Shown here: positions 1-11,640 of the stretch, piece by piece
Numbering within the stretch: position 1 is the stretch's first letter
Layout of the letters: the number at the start of each line of letters is the position of its first letter
Assembly (NCBI RefSeq): GCF_000002995.4
Contig: NW_025062284.1
Span: forward strand, 816,454-880,453
DNA: 64,000 nt
Reading direction: 5' to 3'
From: Brugia malayi
Taxonomy: Eukaryota > Nematoda > Chromadorea > Rhabditida > Onchocercidae
Made by a program: the position numbers and the translations under genes
Notes under the pieces: generated by a model
The model's database searches: none
What the model saw: only the letters and a program-made list of their open reading frames with translations
Told to the model about the DNA's origin: nothing

Positions 1-266
1 AAATTTTAATCATTTCAAAACATTTTCTTATTTTTCTTTTCCACTTCAAAAATTTAAATTTCTGCTAAATATGTTTAATAAAATGGTAAATTTTTTTTAA
101 AATTTTTGTGCTAATTTGTGCAAAAATTTAAATTTCATTCGAAGATAATTTTCATTGTGAGAATTTGATCGATAAAAAAAATTCACTAATCTGTATTTTA
201 GGATAATTTTGTCGAGAAAATTGACTTAAAATTTTAAAAAGCAAGTTTAATTTTAGGAAATTTTAC

Positions 267-2437
267 CGATAAATGAGGTGTTATTGTGCCAGGTTCAATA
301 ATAAATGAATATTTAACCATTTCAGCCATTGAAGAAGCAAAATTATTTATCCTTTCAAGCATTCGACAATAAAATTCGCTACTCTGTTCGGTCCAATTTG
401 ATAATGGATCAGCCTATATGACAATTGATATTTATTTTAATTAGCAAATTAAAATTTAAAAAAAAAAAAAGAATGGTATAAAAGTTTTTATAATCAAAAG
501 AAATAAATGTTACTTAATTTCAATCATATGTTAAAACATGAATTAATCAACAATTAAATTGTTAAATTTTTCAAAAAAAAAAACAAATTTTTTATTTCTT
601 TTTTATGAAATATAATAGCTAAATAAAGAATTATAAAAGCATTTGAAATGTTCGATCACAATTAGCACACATTTAAATTAACTTAAAAATTCCAGTTATG
701 AAGTTATTAAATATTAGAAATTTATAACTTTTTATTATATTGAAAGAAAATTTGATACAATTTAGATGTTTAAATTATTTCATTTTGTTCATCAGAATTT
801 TTAATTTTTTTTTAAATAATAAAATACCTCTTTAAGTGAAGTGAAATCACGCATTAGTTCGTTGATAATTTTTGATGATGGTTGACTTAATTCAGCTGCG
901 ACATCATCTAACCAACCAATTAAATTTGCTCTATAAAATAAAAATTTATTTCAAATATAAATTTAATTTCGAAATTTTTGAAATTTGCAAATTTAAATTT
1001 GTGTAACTTTTTTTTATTTTTAGCTTACATACCAGATTCTATGCTAATCAGATTATGATTTATGAACTTTTGATTTTTAACTTTTAAATTGTTTACAGCA
1101 AAAATTATCTAATTATTAAGCATATAATGATAATCAACCAAGTTTGTTACGTTAATTATCATCACAATTTTGCCTTTTCAAATTTAATTTCAAATATAAA
1201 TTTATATTTAACTTTAAATTTTTTGAAATTTGTAATTTTAAATTTAATTTAATTTCAAAAAACTTAATTTCAACATGTAAATGTAATTTTACAATAAGTT
1301 AGTGTTGTAATAATTTTAATATTGTTTTGTTTTGTTTGTTTGTTTGTTTGTTTGTTTTTTTTTCTCAAAAAATTGAATAAATATCAACTAAGAAATAATT
1401 TACCCATATTTACGTTTCAGGAAATCAGGATCACTTTGCATATGATCCGGTTTTAGAATAACTGATGAAATTAAGCGTAATTTAATTTCTTCATCTCTTA
1501 CAACATCATTTATTTTTTGAATTTTTTGCTTTATAAACGATTGTATTTCATCTATTTTATATTGTTCCTAAAAAATATGAAAATTAATTAACACAATTTA
1601 ACAACTGTACACAAAAATTTTACATTTTTAAATTTAAAAAAAAAAAAAAACTTTTTTTCAATTCACAAAATTGTTGTTTTAAAAAATAACTATTTTGAAT
1701 CTAAGTAACAATTTGATTTAAAAAAATTTTTTTTTAAAACTTTAAAATTAGCAAGCAAACTTACAAGTCGCTGTTTTAAAGCACGAATTTTATATGCTTC
1801 ATACCAACGCATATAAAATAAACTATTTGAATGGGTATTATCATGAAATTTATTTGCTTCTATTTGCCTTTTCCGTTTACTCCATTTATTTCCGGTTGGT
1901 ATTATTGAATGAATTTCACCTGGACAGAACCATTCCGAATCTACAAGCGCATCCTGAAAAAAAAAATTCAAAATTTATAAACGATTTAAAAAAAAAAAAT
2001 ACCATATCACAAATTTATCAACTTAAATATAACCTAAAAAAAAAAAAAACAAGTAAAATGGGTTTGTTTAGCTTTTTGAAATTTGGAAATTATCATTATC
2101 ATAAAATTAATTCCGGAAATGATTTTAGCTTTAAAATATGTAATATTTTTTGATAAAATTGTAAAATATGTAGTGTTTTTAGTTACAATGAATAAATCAA
2201 TTCGGATTTATGATTATCATAAAATTAATTTCGGAAATGATTTTAGGTTTAAAATATGTAATATTTTTTGAAAAAAAATGTAAAGTATGATATATTTTTC
2301 CTTAATTGTAAATTGATAATACTTTCAAATTACACTTAAAACATAAAATATAGTAATTAATTAAATTCATTTATATTTCCACTAACATTTAATTCAATAC
2401 TGCTTGCCAATGATGAAGCATCCACTTCTGAAGCCAT
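267..2437 (-). CDS. U-1: unrecognised protein, five exons visible, 3' end beyond left edge
   Basis: Exons (minus strand): 2437-2387, 1953-1765, 1567-1404, 930-828, 413-267. All have GT donors and AG acceptors and phases that join without a stop, giving 218 residues. The last exon, seen in the copy at 35 kb, would lie left of base 1. The start is the ATG at 2437, conserved in all copies. I do not recognise the family. The second exon carries a basic patch (KWSKRKRK) that could act as a nuclear localisation signal, then a W/Y-rich stretch. Exon 3 is a charged helix, and exons 4-5 look helical and soluble. No signal peptide or membrane segment is seen. Intron 1 holds a tandem duplication at about 2086-2275 that is absent from the copies at 29 and 35 kb. 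This is the best-preserved reading frame of family U in the window. Exon structure is secure by comparison of copies; function is unknown. Confidence 0.72.
2086..2275. repeat. Two-unit tandem duplication inside U-1 intron 1
   Basis: A segment of about 70 bp (ATTATCATAAAATTAATT... to ...TGTAATATTTTTTG) occurs at about 2090-2155 and again at about 2210-2275, separated by about 50 bp. The palindrome copy near 45985-46170 has the same two units. The copies in U-2 (37480-37540) and U-3 (29260-29330) have only one. It therefore separates two subfamilies of the duplicated block. Confidence 0.7.
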
Positions 2438-4663
2438 CACTGCGACAAGCCTTGAAGAAAAGCTAAATTATTTAATCAGATTTTTAATCAATTTAATTAA
2501 TTATGTAAAAATTTAATTATCAATTTAACAACACCTCACAAAGTATAAATTATAATTTCAAATTTTATACTTAAATTTTTTACTTAATTATGTATCATAC
2601 GCATAAATCTATAACAACAATAAAAATGAATATGTGACAACAAGACAATGACAATTAAATGTAAGCACTGTCAGTTTCTTAAATTCTTAATAATTGTATT
2701 TGATATTATTTCTTTTACTAATTACTTTATTATTTTTTACATAATTAGTTACTTAAAAATATGTGTATTTGAGTTTTTAATCTTATGAGTTTTCAAAAGT
2801 TATTTTAAAATTTTTTTAAATCCATAATTTTTAAGTATTTTAGGTAATTAGTTTTAATTTTTAACTTTTTTAAGTACTTAGTAATAATTAGAAATTTTTT
2901 CAACAAATTGTAATTTTAAAGCAAAAAAAAAAAAAATTAACTGCAACTAAATTACTTCTACTCTATGTACTAATTAATTAACAAAACAGAATGTAACTTA
3001 CATACTTAAGGATTGAATTGAAATAGGATAATATAAATTAATTTTAATTAATTAATTCATTCATTCATTGAAAACTAATGTTTTAGCTCTGTTACAAGTT
3101 TAATTTAAATTAATATAGCAAATAAATATTTGATATTAGAAAAAAACAAATTAATTAATCATTTTGACAAATAGTTAGTATAAAATGAGAATTAAGGATT
3201 GAAATAATCAACTAACATCAATTTTAATAATAAGTAATGTATATCAATTCATTAAGTAAATATTAAGTAATAAGTAAGAAGTAATTGTGAAAGAAGAAAG
3301 TAAGTAATGATTAGATCTACTTGAGCAACAGTAATAATAACAATAATAATGTCAAGCGTTATTGGATCAATTAAACTAACATATTTGTATGTGCAAGCAA
3401 ATATGCAATTGCACTTGCGACTGCAACTGCAACTGCAGCTGCGAGTGCGGCTGCAAGAAATATTTACTATTTGGGTTACATTTTGATACAGCTCAATAAA
3501 TGATTAGAAAAAGAAATCAAAGTTATACTTTTAAAATTTTTTATTAAATTTACTAAAATTTTCTTTGTACAACTCAACAAATTTATTAGCAAATATTATT
3601 TATCAAATGACAATTTTAAAATATTTTACTAAAAAAGTGTGCAAAAATAAAAATAATTCTATCATAAAGTTTTATAAAAAATTAACAACAAAAAAAAGTT
3701 ATAAAAAAATTTTGAACTTTTCAGTTTTAAAATTAATACAATTAATTAATTTCATATATTTTTATTTTTGAAACTATAATGAAATAACAGAAATTTCATA
3801 GAATTGAATGTTTGTTTGTTTAGATATGATAGAGTCTATATTATTGTCCTTTATTTTTTATTGAAAGTTAAACTTTAAAATTTATTATAATTAATTTCTC
3901 GTTATAATTAACATTTAAATAAACAAAAAATTAAAAAAAAAAAATTACGAGAAAAAAAGGAATTATAGAAATTTTAGACAATTTTTCATTTATTTTCATG
4001 AAAAAAAATTAAAAATAAAGTTTAATACAATAAAAATATATAATAAAATAAAAATATAATTTTTAGCATATCACAATAAATTATATTTTTATTGTTATTT
4101 TTCATGAAAATAAAATGAAAATCAGAAATAAATATTAATTAGTAGCATAGGTGATAATTGAATATTTAATTCATTATCAATTAACAAATAGCAAATTTGC
4201 CTTTTCAAAATGATTTTTTAATTTTTAAAATTTTACAATTCCACTTTTTTTTCCTTTAAAAATTTTATCGAAGATCTTTTCATAATTTTAAAATAAAAAT
4301 AAATTTTTTTGAAGCTAATTTTTACAATTATCATTCTAAATTAGCTCTTTCTAAGATTTACAATTGAGAATTAGAACTGAACAAAAATCAAAAACAAAAT
4401 TAAAACTTAAAATTCAAAAATAAAATTTCAGTTATTTGTTCATGGGAATAAAGAAAAAAAATTTCCCTCTTTTAATTTAATTTTTCGATTATAATTTAAT
4501 TTTATTAAATAAGCAAAAAACACTGCAATTAATTTAAATTAGCGTAAGACAGATAAAACTGAAACTGCCAAATTCCACAACCGGACCAGGTAGTTAAAGC
4601 AGAATTGGAATTGCTTGAAATTACCATTGTAATATATACGGATTTACAATCCAAAAATATTAC
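2438..4663. other. Non-coding block between U-1 and V-1; template of several copies
   Basis: No convincing exon is seen here apart from read-through sequence of V-1 below 4664. The block is A/T-rich and contains TTAATTAA-type runs, a GC-richer hexamer island at 3391-3457 and imperfect inverted stretches around 3990-4110 (TTTTCATGAAAA cores). The same block recurs at 26990-29100 (inverted), 37699-39030 (direct), 46373-48090 and, partly, 48090-49600 (direct), and mirrored in the right palindrome arm. Confidence 0.7.
3391..3457. repeat. TGCAAC/GCTGCA hexamer-like island, copy 1
   Basis: A short run of degenerate hexamers (TGCAAC, TGCAGC, TGCGAG, GGCTGC) stands out from the A/T-rich surroundings. 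Family members: 28150-28213, 38583-38646, 47285-47349, 48746-48787, 55988-56029 and 57421-57482. Unit number differs between copies; this one also has GCGAGTGCGG in place of GCACATGCGG. The minus-strand open frame through it reads Gln/Leu repeats, but no start or splice context supports coding. Confidence 0.75.
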
Positions 4664-5570
4664 CTCTTTTAAATCTATGTTTTCTTTTTCCAATATAAAA
4701 ATCGTATTCCTGAGTTCTGCATTTTCATTTTTCAGTTCATCGTTTTCCTTTGTTAAATTTTCAGCAGCACGAATTATTGCAGCAATAATTTCACTTGCAA
4801 AATCCAAATTCTCAAGCAAAGTTGAGCTTTGATATCTTATATCTTCCTCATTGATTCGAAAATGCTGAGCCGTCCTTTTTAGCTCCCAAAATTGACAAAA
4901 ATTTGATTTAAAAAACAATCTTAACATTATTTAACAGTTTTGAAACTCCACAAAACAATGAAAATTTCTCGAAAGAAGAAGCAAACCTGCATTACTTCTT
5001 CACATATTTTCTTGAAAGTATCTCCTTCTCTTTCATTATTTTCCAACTGTTTAATTTCTCGGCCATGCAAGCAATCCAACAAGCTTTTAAAGTTTTTCTC
5101 TGTATACTCATGCATTATTTTCATTTTACTCGCCATTTTTTGCATTTCATCCAAATCCTTTGACCATTTCTCATTCAATTTCTGAAATCCGATCTATAGA
5201 CAATATGTTAATGAATGTACTATTGTAAATAAAACGATATTCAACATTCAAATTCACTTCCTGAAGATTTTTTTTATATAACGCAGCGTTTTTAACAAGA
5301 AGGAACAGTTTTGATTTTCTTCAGATTTTGTTTTGATAAACTCTGTCACAAAATATGAAAAATTCTGTTCATTTGTTTTTGGAAATTCTAGAATAACAAA
5401 ATTTATACAAGACTTTAAACAAGATTAACCTGCATTAAACTTGAGAAACAATTCTTATTTTCAGAAAACTGAAATTCTTGTATTATCACTTCTTGCAAAC
5501 CATTAAGGTTTGATTTCGCACTCGTAAATAACATCTCAAATCTGTTCTTTTCCTCCACCATTTCTACCAT
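4664..5570 (-). CDS. V-1: coiled-coil protein, 5' complete, last exon missing, exon 2 frame disturbed
   Basis: Exons (minus strand): 5570-5430 (47 aa from the ATG), about 5364-5258, 5181-4987 (65 aa), 4882-4664 (73 aa). Exons 1, 3 and 4 join in phase 0. Exon 2 would also be phase 0 if its poly-A run had six As, as in the copies at 22.1 and 30.8 kb; here there are eight, which shifts the frame. Exon 4 is a strong coiled-coil candidate (repeated LTKENDELKNENAELRN-type heptads). The terminal 49-aa exon present at 23029-23178 is absent; reading past 4664 ends at 4529. The gene is divergent from YEATS4. The family is not recognised. The exon-2 acceptor at 5364 is chosen because it gives the right phase and is less certain. 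It is either a recent pseudogene or carries a homopolymer sequencing error; the missing last exon argues for a truncated copy. Confidence 0.6.
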
Positions 5571-6693
5571 TATCGCTTCAAACTAAAGATTATTGATTCC
5601 TTTGTTCAACTAGAAAAATATAAAGTTATTAAAAAAAATACTTATAAGTTCGCAACAAAAGATATTAAAAAAAAAAAAAAATGAGATTTCAAAATTTCAT
5701 ATTTCAATTGTATAAGCGATAATTGCAAATCGTCTCCAAACCGAAATTTTGAATTCTAAATTTGGCAGGGTGACACCGTGCCGGTTGGGGTAATGTTATT
5801 CGAGATAAGGCGATGATTAATGTCTTTATCACTTATCAGTTAAATTGGTATTTCAGTTTATTCTCAGTTATCTTTCACTTCCATTCTATTTTTAATTATT
5901 TCTTCACGTCAGCAAAATTAATAAAACTTTCATTTAATCATGGTTTTAATTCAATTTAAGGTTCAAAATTAAATTAATTTCAAATTTAAATTTTGAATTT
6001 TTTAAAAATTTTAAAATTTGTAATAGTTTTTCCTCAATTATAATTCATTATTTCATCTTATAAATTCTTATCAATGTGTGATATAACAATTTCTTTGTAT
6101 CTTTGTTTCCTTACCATTTTTGCATTTTTTTTTTTTTTTTAAAATATTTCCTCCAATCACCTGTACTGTTTCAAAAGATACTTTTTTTTTTTTGTTAAAA
6201 TTCGAAAATTACTGGATCACATGTAACTATTGTTAATAGCAAAGGAAAAATCTAAATGTATCAGTATCAGTTCAAATTTCAGCGTTTAAAATTTGCAATG
6301 AGAAATTGAAATAATGTTGCACTTCAGTAAACTATTAATGTTTTTCTTTTAATGTTAGTATTATATGTCATTTGTGAAATTATTTTGTTTACTTTTGCCA
6401 AATTTATTTATCCTTTATTTAATGAAATAATTAATTACTTATTTCATTGGTTACAATGATAGTATTTAAATTTATAATTTGGCATTTCATATCTTTATTC
6501 CTTTTATCTTGTTAACATTTTAAAATTCTATTTTAATTTTAATTGCTTAGTACTTACTTTAGTACTCATCGTAGAAGTTAACAAAGTTTAGCAAATTTAG
6601 CATTATCATTTGATAATGAATTATATTTAGGTTGGAGCGGAACGAATGATAAAAGAGTAGCATTTGCTATCTTAATGGTTTATTGTAATTGTG
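5571..6693. promoter_or_regulatory. Divergent intergenic region between V-1 and YEATS4
   Basis: About 1.1 kb separates the two divergent ATGs, so both promoters must lie here. A relatively GC-rich patch at 5755-5815 contains GTGCCGGTTGGGG followed by GAGATAAGG and CTTATCAG, i.e. GATA-type motifs. A second block just upstream of the YEATS4 ATG (6610-6690) is richer in G. About 5780-6693 is retained upstream of the truncated YEATS4 copy at 25.7-26.5 kb. Promoter function is inferred from position. Confidence 0.45.
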
Positions 6694-6896
6694 ATGGAAC
6701 GTGTAAAAGATAAAATATTCATTCGACCAATTGTTTATGGTAATACTGCCCATTATTTGGGTAAAAAACGCGAAGAAGATGGGCATACACATGAATGGAC
6801 AGTATTCGTGAAACCTTACTACAATGAAGATCCATCAAAATATATTCGAAAAGTACAATTCAAATTACACGATTCATATGCTAATGCAACACGAAG

Positions 6897-6928
<32 letters not shown>

Positions 6929-7928
6929 TTTTCTGTCTGAAATAACTAGCCTAATTAGATTATCACATTGTTATTATGATATTATAATTTTAGTTTGTAA
7001 TCTAATTGTGTATTTTCATATGCTGAATGGCAAACTTTTAGTTTTGATTAGAATTCTACTTTTATCCAATTCTTAACGATTATAGTTTATGAATTGGAGT
7101 TAACTTATAACGTCTGAAAGTGGACATGAAATTTAGAAGTTGTCATATAATAGACATACATAAGTGAAAATAGAAGAACTTTTGTTCTTCACAAAAATTT
7201 CTGTATTTGACATGAAATTATGCTGCTATACATATATGAAAGAATATGAAAAATGTAGAATATCACTGAGAAATAATGCTTAATAATATGTTTAGTTTTA
7301 TGTTATTTTTTAGTGGTCGAAAAACCGCCATATGAAGTGACCGAAACAGGTTGGGGCGAATTTGAGATTCAAATTCGAATATATTTTGTCGACGTTAATG
7401 AAAAACCGGTAAAGATTCATTATTTTTCGTCATATTGTTTTAATTATTAATCACGAAATTTAGACTATATTTATTTGGTCACATGTTTGCTGTCTAATTC
7501 ATTATTTATAGATTGTGATTGACACAATTTAAAATGTTAAGTTCCACTTCAAATGTTGTAATACATATTTTATAATAACAAGAATTCTCTTATTTTCAAC
7601 GATGAATAAGATATGAAATGATGAGATATCATCAATAAATGGCAGTTATAAGAATTGAAATAATAACAACTTAGTTAGCTAATTCTTTAATCATGTATTT
7701 TAAGGTAACAGCGTTCCATTATCTTAGGTTATTTCAACCACAAGTTACACTTCCCAACGGCAAAACGATGGTTGCTGCAGAATATTACGATGAAATTGTA
7801 AGTTTTTTTTGTAGTTTTTTTTTTTTTTTTATATATAAAGAATGAAAATTTTGAAAAGCTAATATTTGTTCATTTCTAAGCGACAATTATTGACAAATGA
7901 CAGATGATATCATTTTAAATAAATCAAA

Positions 7929-7991
<63 letters not shown>

Positions 7992-8630
7992 TTTCAGTAC
8001 TGTGTGCTTTATGATTCAGAGTATTTACATTGAATAAAATAAATAAAATTTTTTTTGACTGTATATTTGTCTTGAATAAAATTTTGCTTGACTGTATATT
8101 GTATTAAATTTTGCTTGACTGTTGTATATTGTAGGTATTTCAAGAACCTACAATGTCAATGTATAAAGTGTTATCGCATTTAGAGGGACGCAAAGCTGAA
8201 CCGAGACGTTTTCATACTGACTGTATGTCTTTCTCGATTGTTAAATTCTTTTCCTTTTTTTTTGATTTCTCCTTTTGTACTTTTTTTTTATATCTCTGTG
8301 GAATCAATGTAAAAAGCAATTCTTTTAATATTGATTAAATAGATTGAGTAATATTACTGTTTTTTTTTTTATATATATTGAATAGTTACTTTCACATTGA
8401 TGTTGTTTTCCTTAATTTCAGTTCCTTTTGTGCGTAAACGAACGCAAGAAATGATTAACAATGCAAGAAGTGAAATTAACAAAGAAATTCAAGATTTAAT
8501 GGATTCATTAAAAGCTGCTCATGAATTAATTGGAAAATATTCGAAAGAAGTTGATTCATTGGAAGCAGCTGCTGGAAATCCTGAAGATGGTAGCTTTACA
8601 TGTGAAAGTAGCGGACAAAATACATTATGA
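6694..8630 (+). CDS. YEATS4: YEATS4/GAS41 (C. elegans GFL-1-like) YEATS-domain protein
   Basis: Five exons: 6694-6895, 7314-7408, 7705-7797, 8135-8222 and 8422-8630 (687 nt, 228 aa), all with GT-AG borders; human GAS41 is about the same length. The YEATS domain spans roughly residues 10-135: [58 protein letters not shown]. Trp81 in GWGEFE is the conserved aromatic residue of the acyl-lysine pocket, and the HTHxW motif is present. The C-terminus (about 165-215) is a charged helix, matching the family's coiled coil. Known family role: a chromatin reader of acylated histone H3, subunit of TIP60/SRCAP-type remodelling complexes involved in H2A.Z deposition, nuclear. The ATG at 6694 is used because it opens the conserved frame. 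Intron 3 carries a 58-nt T run. This is the only intact copy here. Confidence 0.95.
7931..7988. repeat. Poly-T run of 58 bases in YEATS4 intron 3
   Basis: Uninterrupted T from 7931 to 7988, ending about 150 bp before the exon-4 acceptor. Another 20-base T run lies at 7811-7830. Its length is probably unreliable in any assembly. Confidence 0.95.
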
Positions 8631-8642
8631 TGAACAGCTTTT

Positions 8643-8648
8643 AATAAA
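8643..8648 (+). terminator. AATAAA polyadenylation signal of YEATS4
   Basis: AATAAA lies 12 bases after the TGA stop (8628-8630). If used it gives a very short 3' UTR; other A-rich signals occur further downstream. Confidence 0.45.
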
Positions 8649-10380
8649 TCCACTAGAGAAAAGAAAAACAAAAAGTTAAATAATACTTAGATTATCGATG
8701 TGTTCATTTTATGTTATCTGTATATCCAATATGTTTATTTTAATACTCTGTGAATCCTCTCATCCTATAATTGAAGTTTAATAGTGTGCATTAATTGATT
8801 TCAAAAGTTATGTTTTCATTCTCTCTGTGTTATTTGTTGAGCTCTTCTTGTTATTGTCATTTTTGAGGTCATTTATTTGAGAATGTAACAATAGTTATTT
8901 GTTGATAAATGTATATCCATATGGTAATCTGAACATTTATTTATTAGTTAGAATAATGATGAAAGACTTTAAAAATTCTGACAATTAAGTATGCTTGATA
9001 AATTTTTAGTAATGATTTAGAAAATGAGAGAGAAAGTGATAGAGCGGATATATTTTACATTGTACTGTTTAACTAGCATTCATTAAAATTATATCCAAAT
9101 CTAGCATTATTTATTCTGATTTAAATGTTGTATTTTTTTTTTGTTTTGAATATGAAATGAAGCTATTTCTTCTTTTTTTTTTTTTTTTTTCTGTTCATTT
9201 AAAATTATTTCTTATCGATTTAGAAGCAATGCCAATTAGCATTTGGTAACCAAAGAAATAACAGAGATGTGAAATTCTGCTATAGGCTATAAGCTATAAT
9301 GTTATGTTAGAAAAAAAAATAAATAAAAAATAGCAAAAGGATTCAAAAAAAAAAAATCTTATTGCACTTTTCCTCTCCAACATCAACAATTTACACATAT
9401 TTTTTTTGACTTTCCCTTCCCAATGTCAACAAATTTACCCATATTTTTTGATCATTCATTCATCTTCATTATGCTTTCTTCTGATCATTTCATCAATCAA
9501 TCGATCATCAATCAATCAATTTATAATAAGCAATTTGATCTCTTTGTTATCTCTTATTTTCTGACAATGAAGATTACAAGATTACAAGATATTAGGAGAT
9601 CAACAATTAAAAATAGTTGAAAGTCAATTATGGTACATAAATAGAGAAAAAAAAGTGTAAAAGCTAAGTTAATAATATCATTGCAAATAGTTATATCTAA
9701 GTTTTTTAATGAGTCATTAAAAAAAAAAGAACAAAACTTTATTGAAAAAAGAATAGAAGTTTATTGACGAATAAAAACTTGTAAACATAATAAAAAAGAG
9801 GGGAAAAAAGGGGAAAGAAAAGCTTCATAAAGAGAAATTATTTTCATGATAGCTATTTGTTTACCAATTGCTTATTCATTGTCATTTTTTTTTTTCCTTC
9901 TAATATTAATCATTCCAAATGATAAATATGCTGCTTAAAACCTGTGAGAAATTTAATTGCTATTAGCATTTTATCAAAATAAATATATCATTTGCTAAAT
10001 TAGCCAATATCTTTGTGTACATCCAATTTGTCACCAGTAATAGAAATATTTGAAATAAAATTTATTGAAATTACTACTATAGTTTTGATAATATTTTTAT
10101 TGTTTAAGCAATGATAATTACAATTTTTTATGTTTAATTTTTGATGGTTGAAAATTTAAAATGTTATAAAAATTTAATTTCATTTTGAAAAGTAAAATTT
10201 ATTGATGGTAATAATAAATTAGTTTCATCTTATATTATTAATTCAAAAAATTTCAATATTTCAAAGATTAAATTTAATTTAGTTTAAAAAAAAAAAAAAC
10301 TGTTTTATATTTATTTTATATATATATTTTTTATTTCATATTTATATGTAGGCAAAACTTTTTTTTTTTTGTTAAATTTT
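8649..10380. other. Gene-free A/T-rich region downstream of YEATS4
   Basis: Probable 3' UTR or flank followed by homopolymers and short repeats (ATCAATCAATCG near 9490-9520). I see no exon with credible splice sites or protein character. Confidence 0.6.
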
Positions 10381-10500
10381 CAAATTTGATATTCTCTCTC
10401 TCTTTTTTTATTGAATTTTTCTTCTCATTTCTGTCCATCATTTGCTTACGTTAACATCAATTTATCACTTTTACATCAATAAATCATTAATTCGTTCCCT

Positions 10501-11640
10501 TTCTTCTTTCTCTCTCTCTCTCTCTCTCTCTCCCTCTTATTTTTTGTTATTTAATCTTTTATTCTTTCTTATCATTTTGTTTTTTTTTTTTTTTTTTTCA
10601 CTTCTTTTTTTCTCATTTTTAAACAAAATTAAACTTAAATTATTTCATTTTTTGTTATATTTCACAAAAATTTTTTCACATTAATTTTATCAATTTATGG
10701 AATATTAGATGAATAATTTTTTTATCATTGTAATTATTATTATTATTATTGTTATTTATATTATTGCCTTCATTATTATTTATTTTCCAAATCATTTATA
10801 ATTTAATACCATTTTTTTAATTAATAAAATAAATTATTTTTCCATTTTTTAATTTTTAAAATAAATTATTTTTCCATTTTTTAATAAATAAAATTATTTT
10901 GTCAATATTATATTATTTATATAAGCTAATATTTTTTTTTCATAATTTATTTAATAATTGAATTTTCAATTAATATTTCCATTTTCAAATAATTAAACTT
11001 TTTTATTTTTCCCTTCTTCCTATAAGAATTTTATTATTTCTTCTCCGTTTCCCTTCTCTTCCTCTCTCCCTCTCTCTCTCTCTTTCTATCTCTCTTTTTC
11101 TTTCTCTCTATTTCTCTCTCTTTCTATTCTTCTCCTTCTATTTCTCTATTTCTATCTTCCTTTATCCCTCTTCTTTTATTTCCATATTTCTATCTCTCTC
11201 TCTTTCTCTCTCCTTCTCTCATTCCTATCCATCATCTATTTATATTCAAACAAGTTTGGTAATCCTCTCTTCCTTCTCCTCCTCCTTCTCTTACTCCTCC
11301 TCTTCCTTCTCCTCCTCCTCTTCCTATTTTTCCTCATCTTCCTTCTCCTCCTCCTTCTCTTACTCCTCCTCCTCCTCCTTCTATTTTTCCTCATCTTCCT
11401 TCTCCTCCTCCTTCTCTTACTCCTCCTCTTCCTCCCCTCCTCCTCATCTTCCTTCTCATCCTCCTTCTCTTACTCCTCTCCCTTCTCCTCCTCCTTCTAT
11501 TCCTTCCCCTCCTCCCTCTGTTCCTCCTCCTCTTCCTCCCCTCCTCCTCCTCTTCCTTCTCTTCCTTCTCCTCCTCCTCCTTCTATTCCTTCTCCTTTTC
11601 CTCTCTCATTTTCATTTCCTCTTCTATTAATCATCAAATT
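10501..11640. repeat. Long polypyrimidine (CT/TCC) tract
   Basis: (TC)n at about 10508-10532, then from about 11030 a nearly pure C/T strand with (CT)n to 11225 and an imperfect (TCC/TTCCTC)n block at 11256-11620. Forward translation gives only Ser/Phe/Leu/Pro, a by-product of the repeat. Strand asymmetry over about 600 bp makes triplex (H-DNA) formation possible. Confidence 0.85.

Noticed and set aside
1794..2153. Forward open frame opposite U exon 2
   Set aside because: Antisense shadow; U on the minus strand has the matching splice sites and cross-copy conservation.
4605..4832. Forward open frame opposite V exon 4
   Set aside because: Antisense shadow of the coiled-coil exon.
11256..11630. 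Ser/Phe/Pro-rich open frame
   Set aside because: Translation of a (TCC)n pyrimidine tract; no amino-acid complexity.
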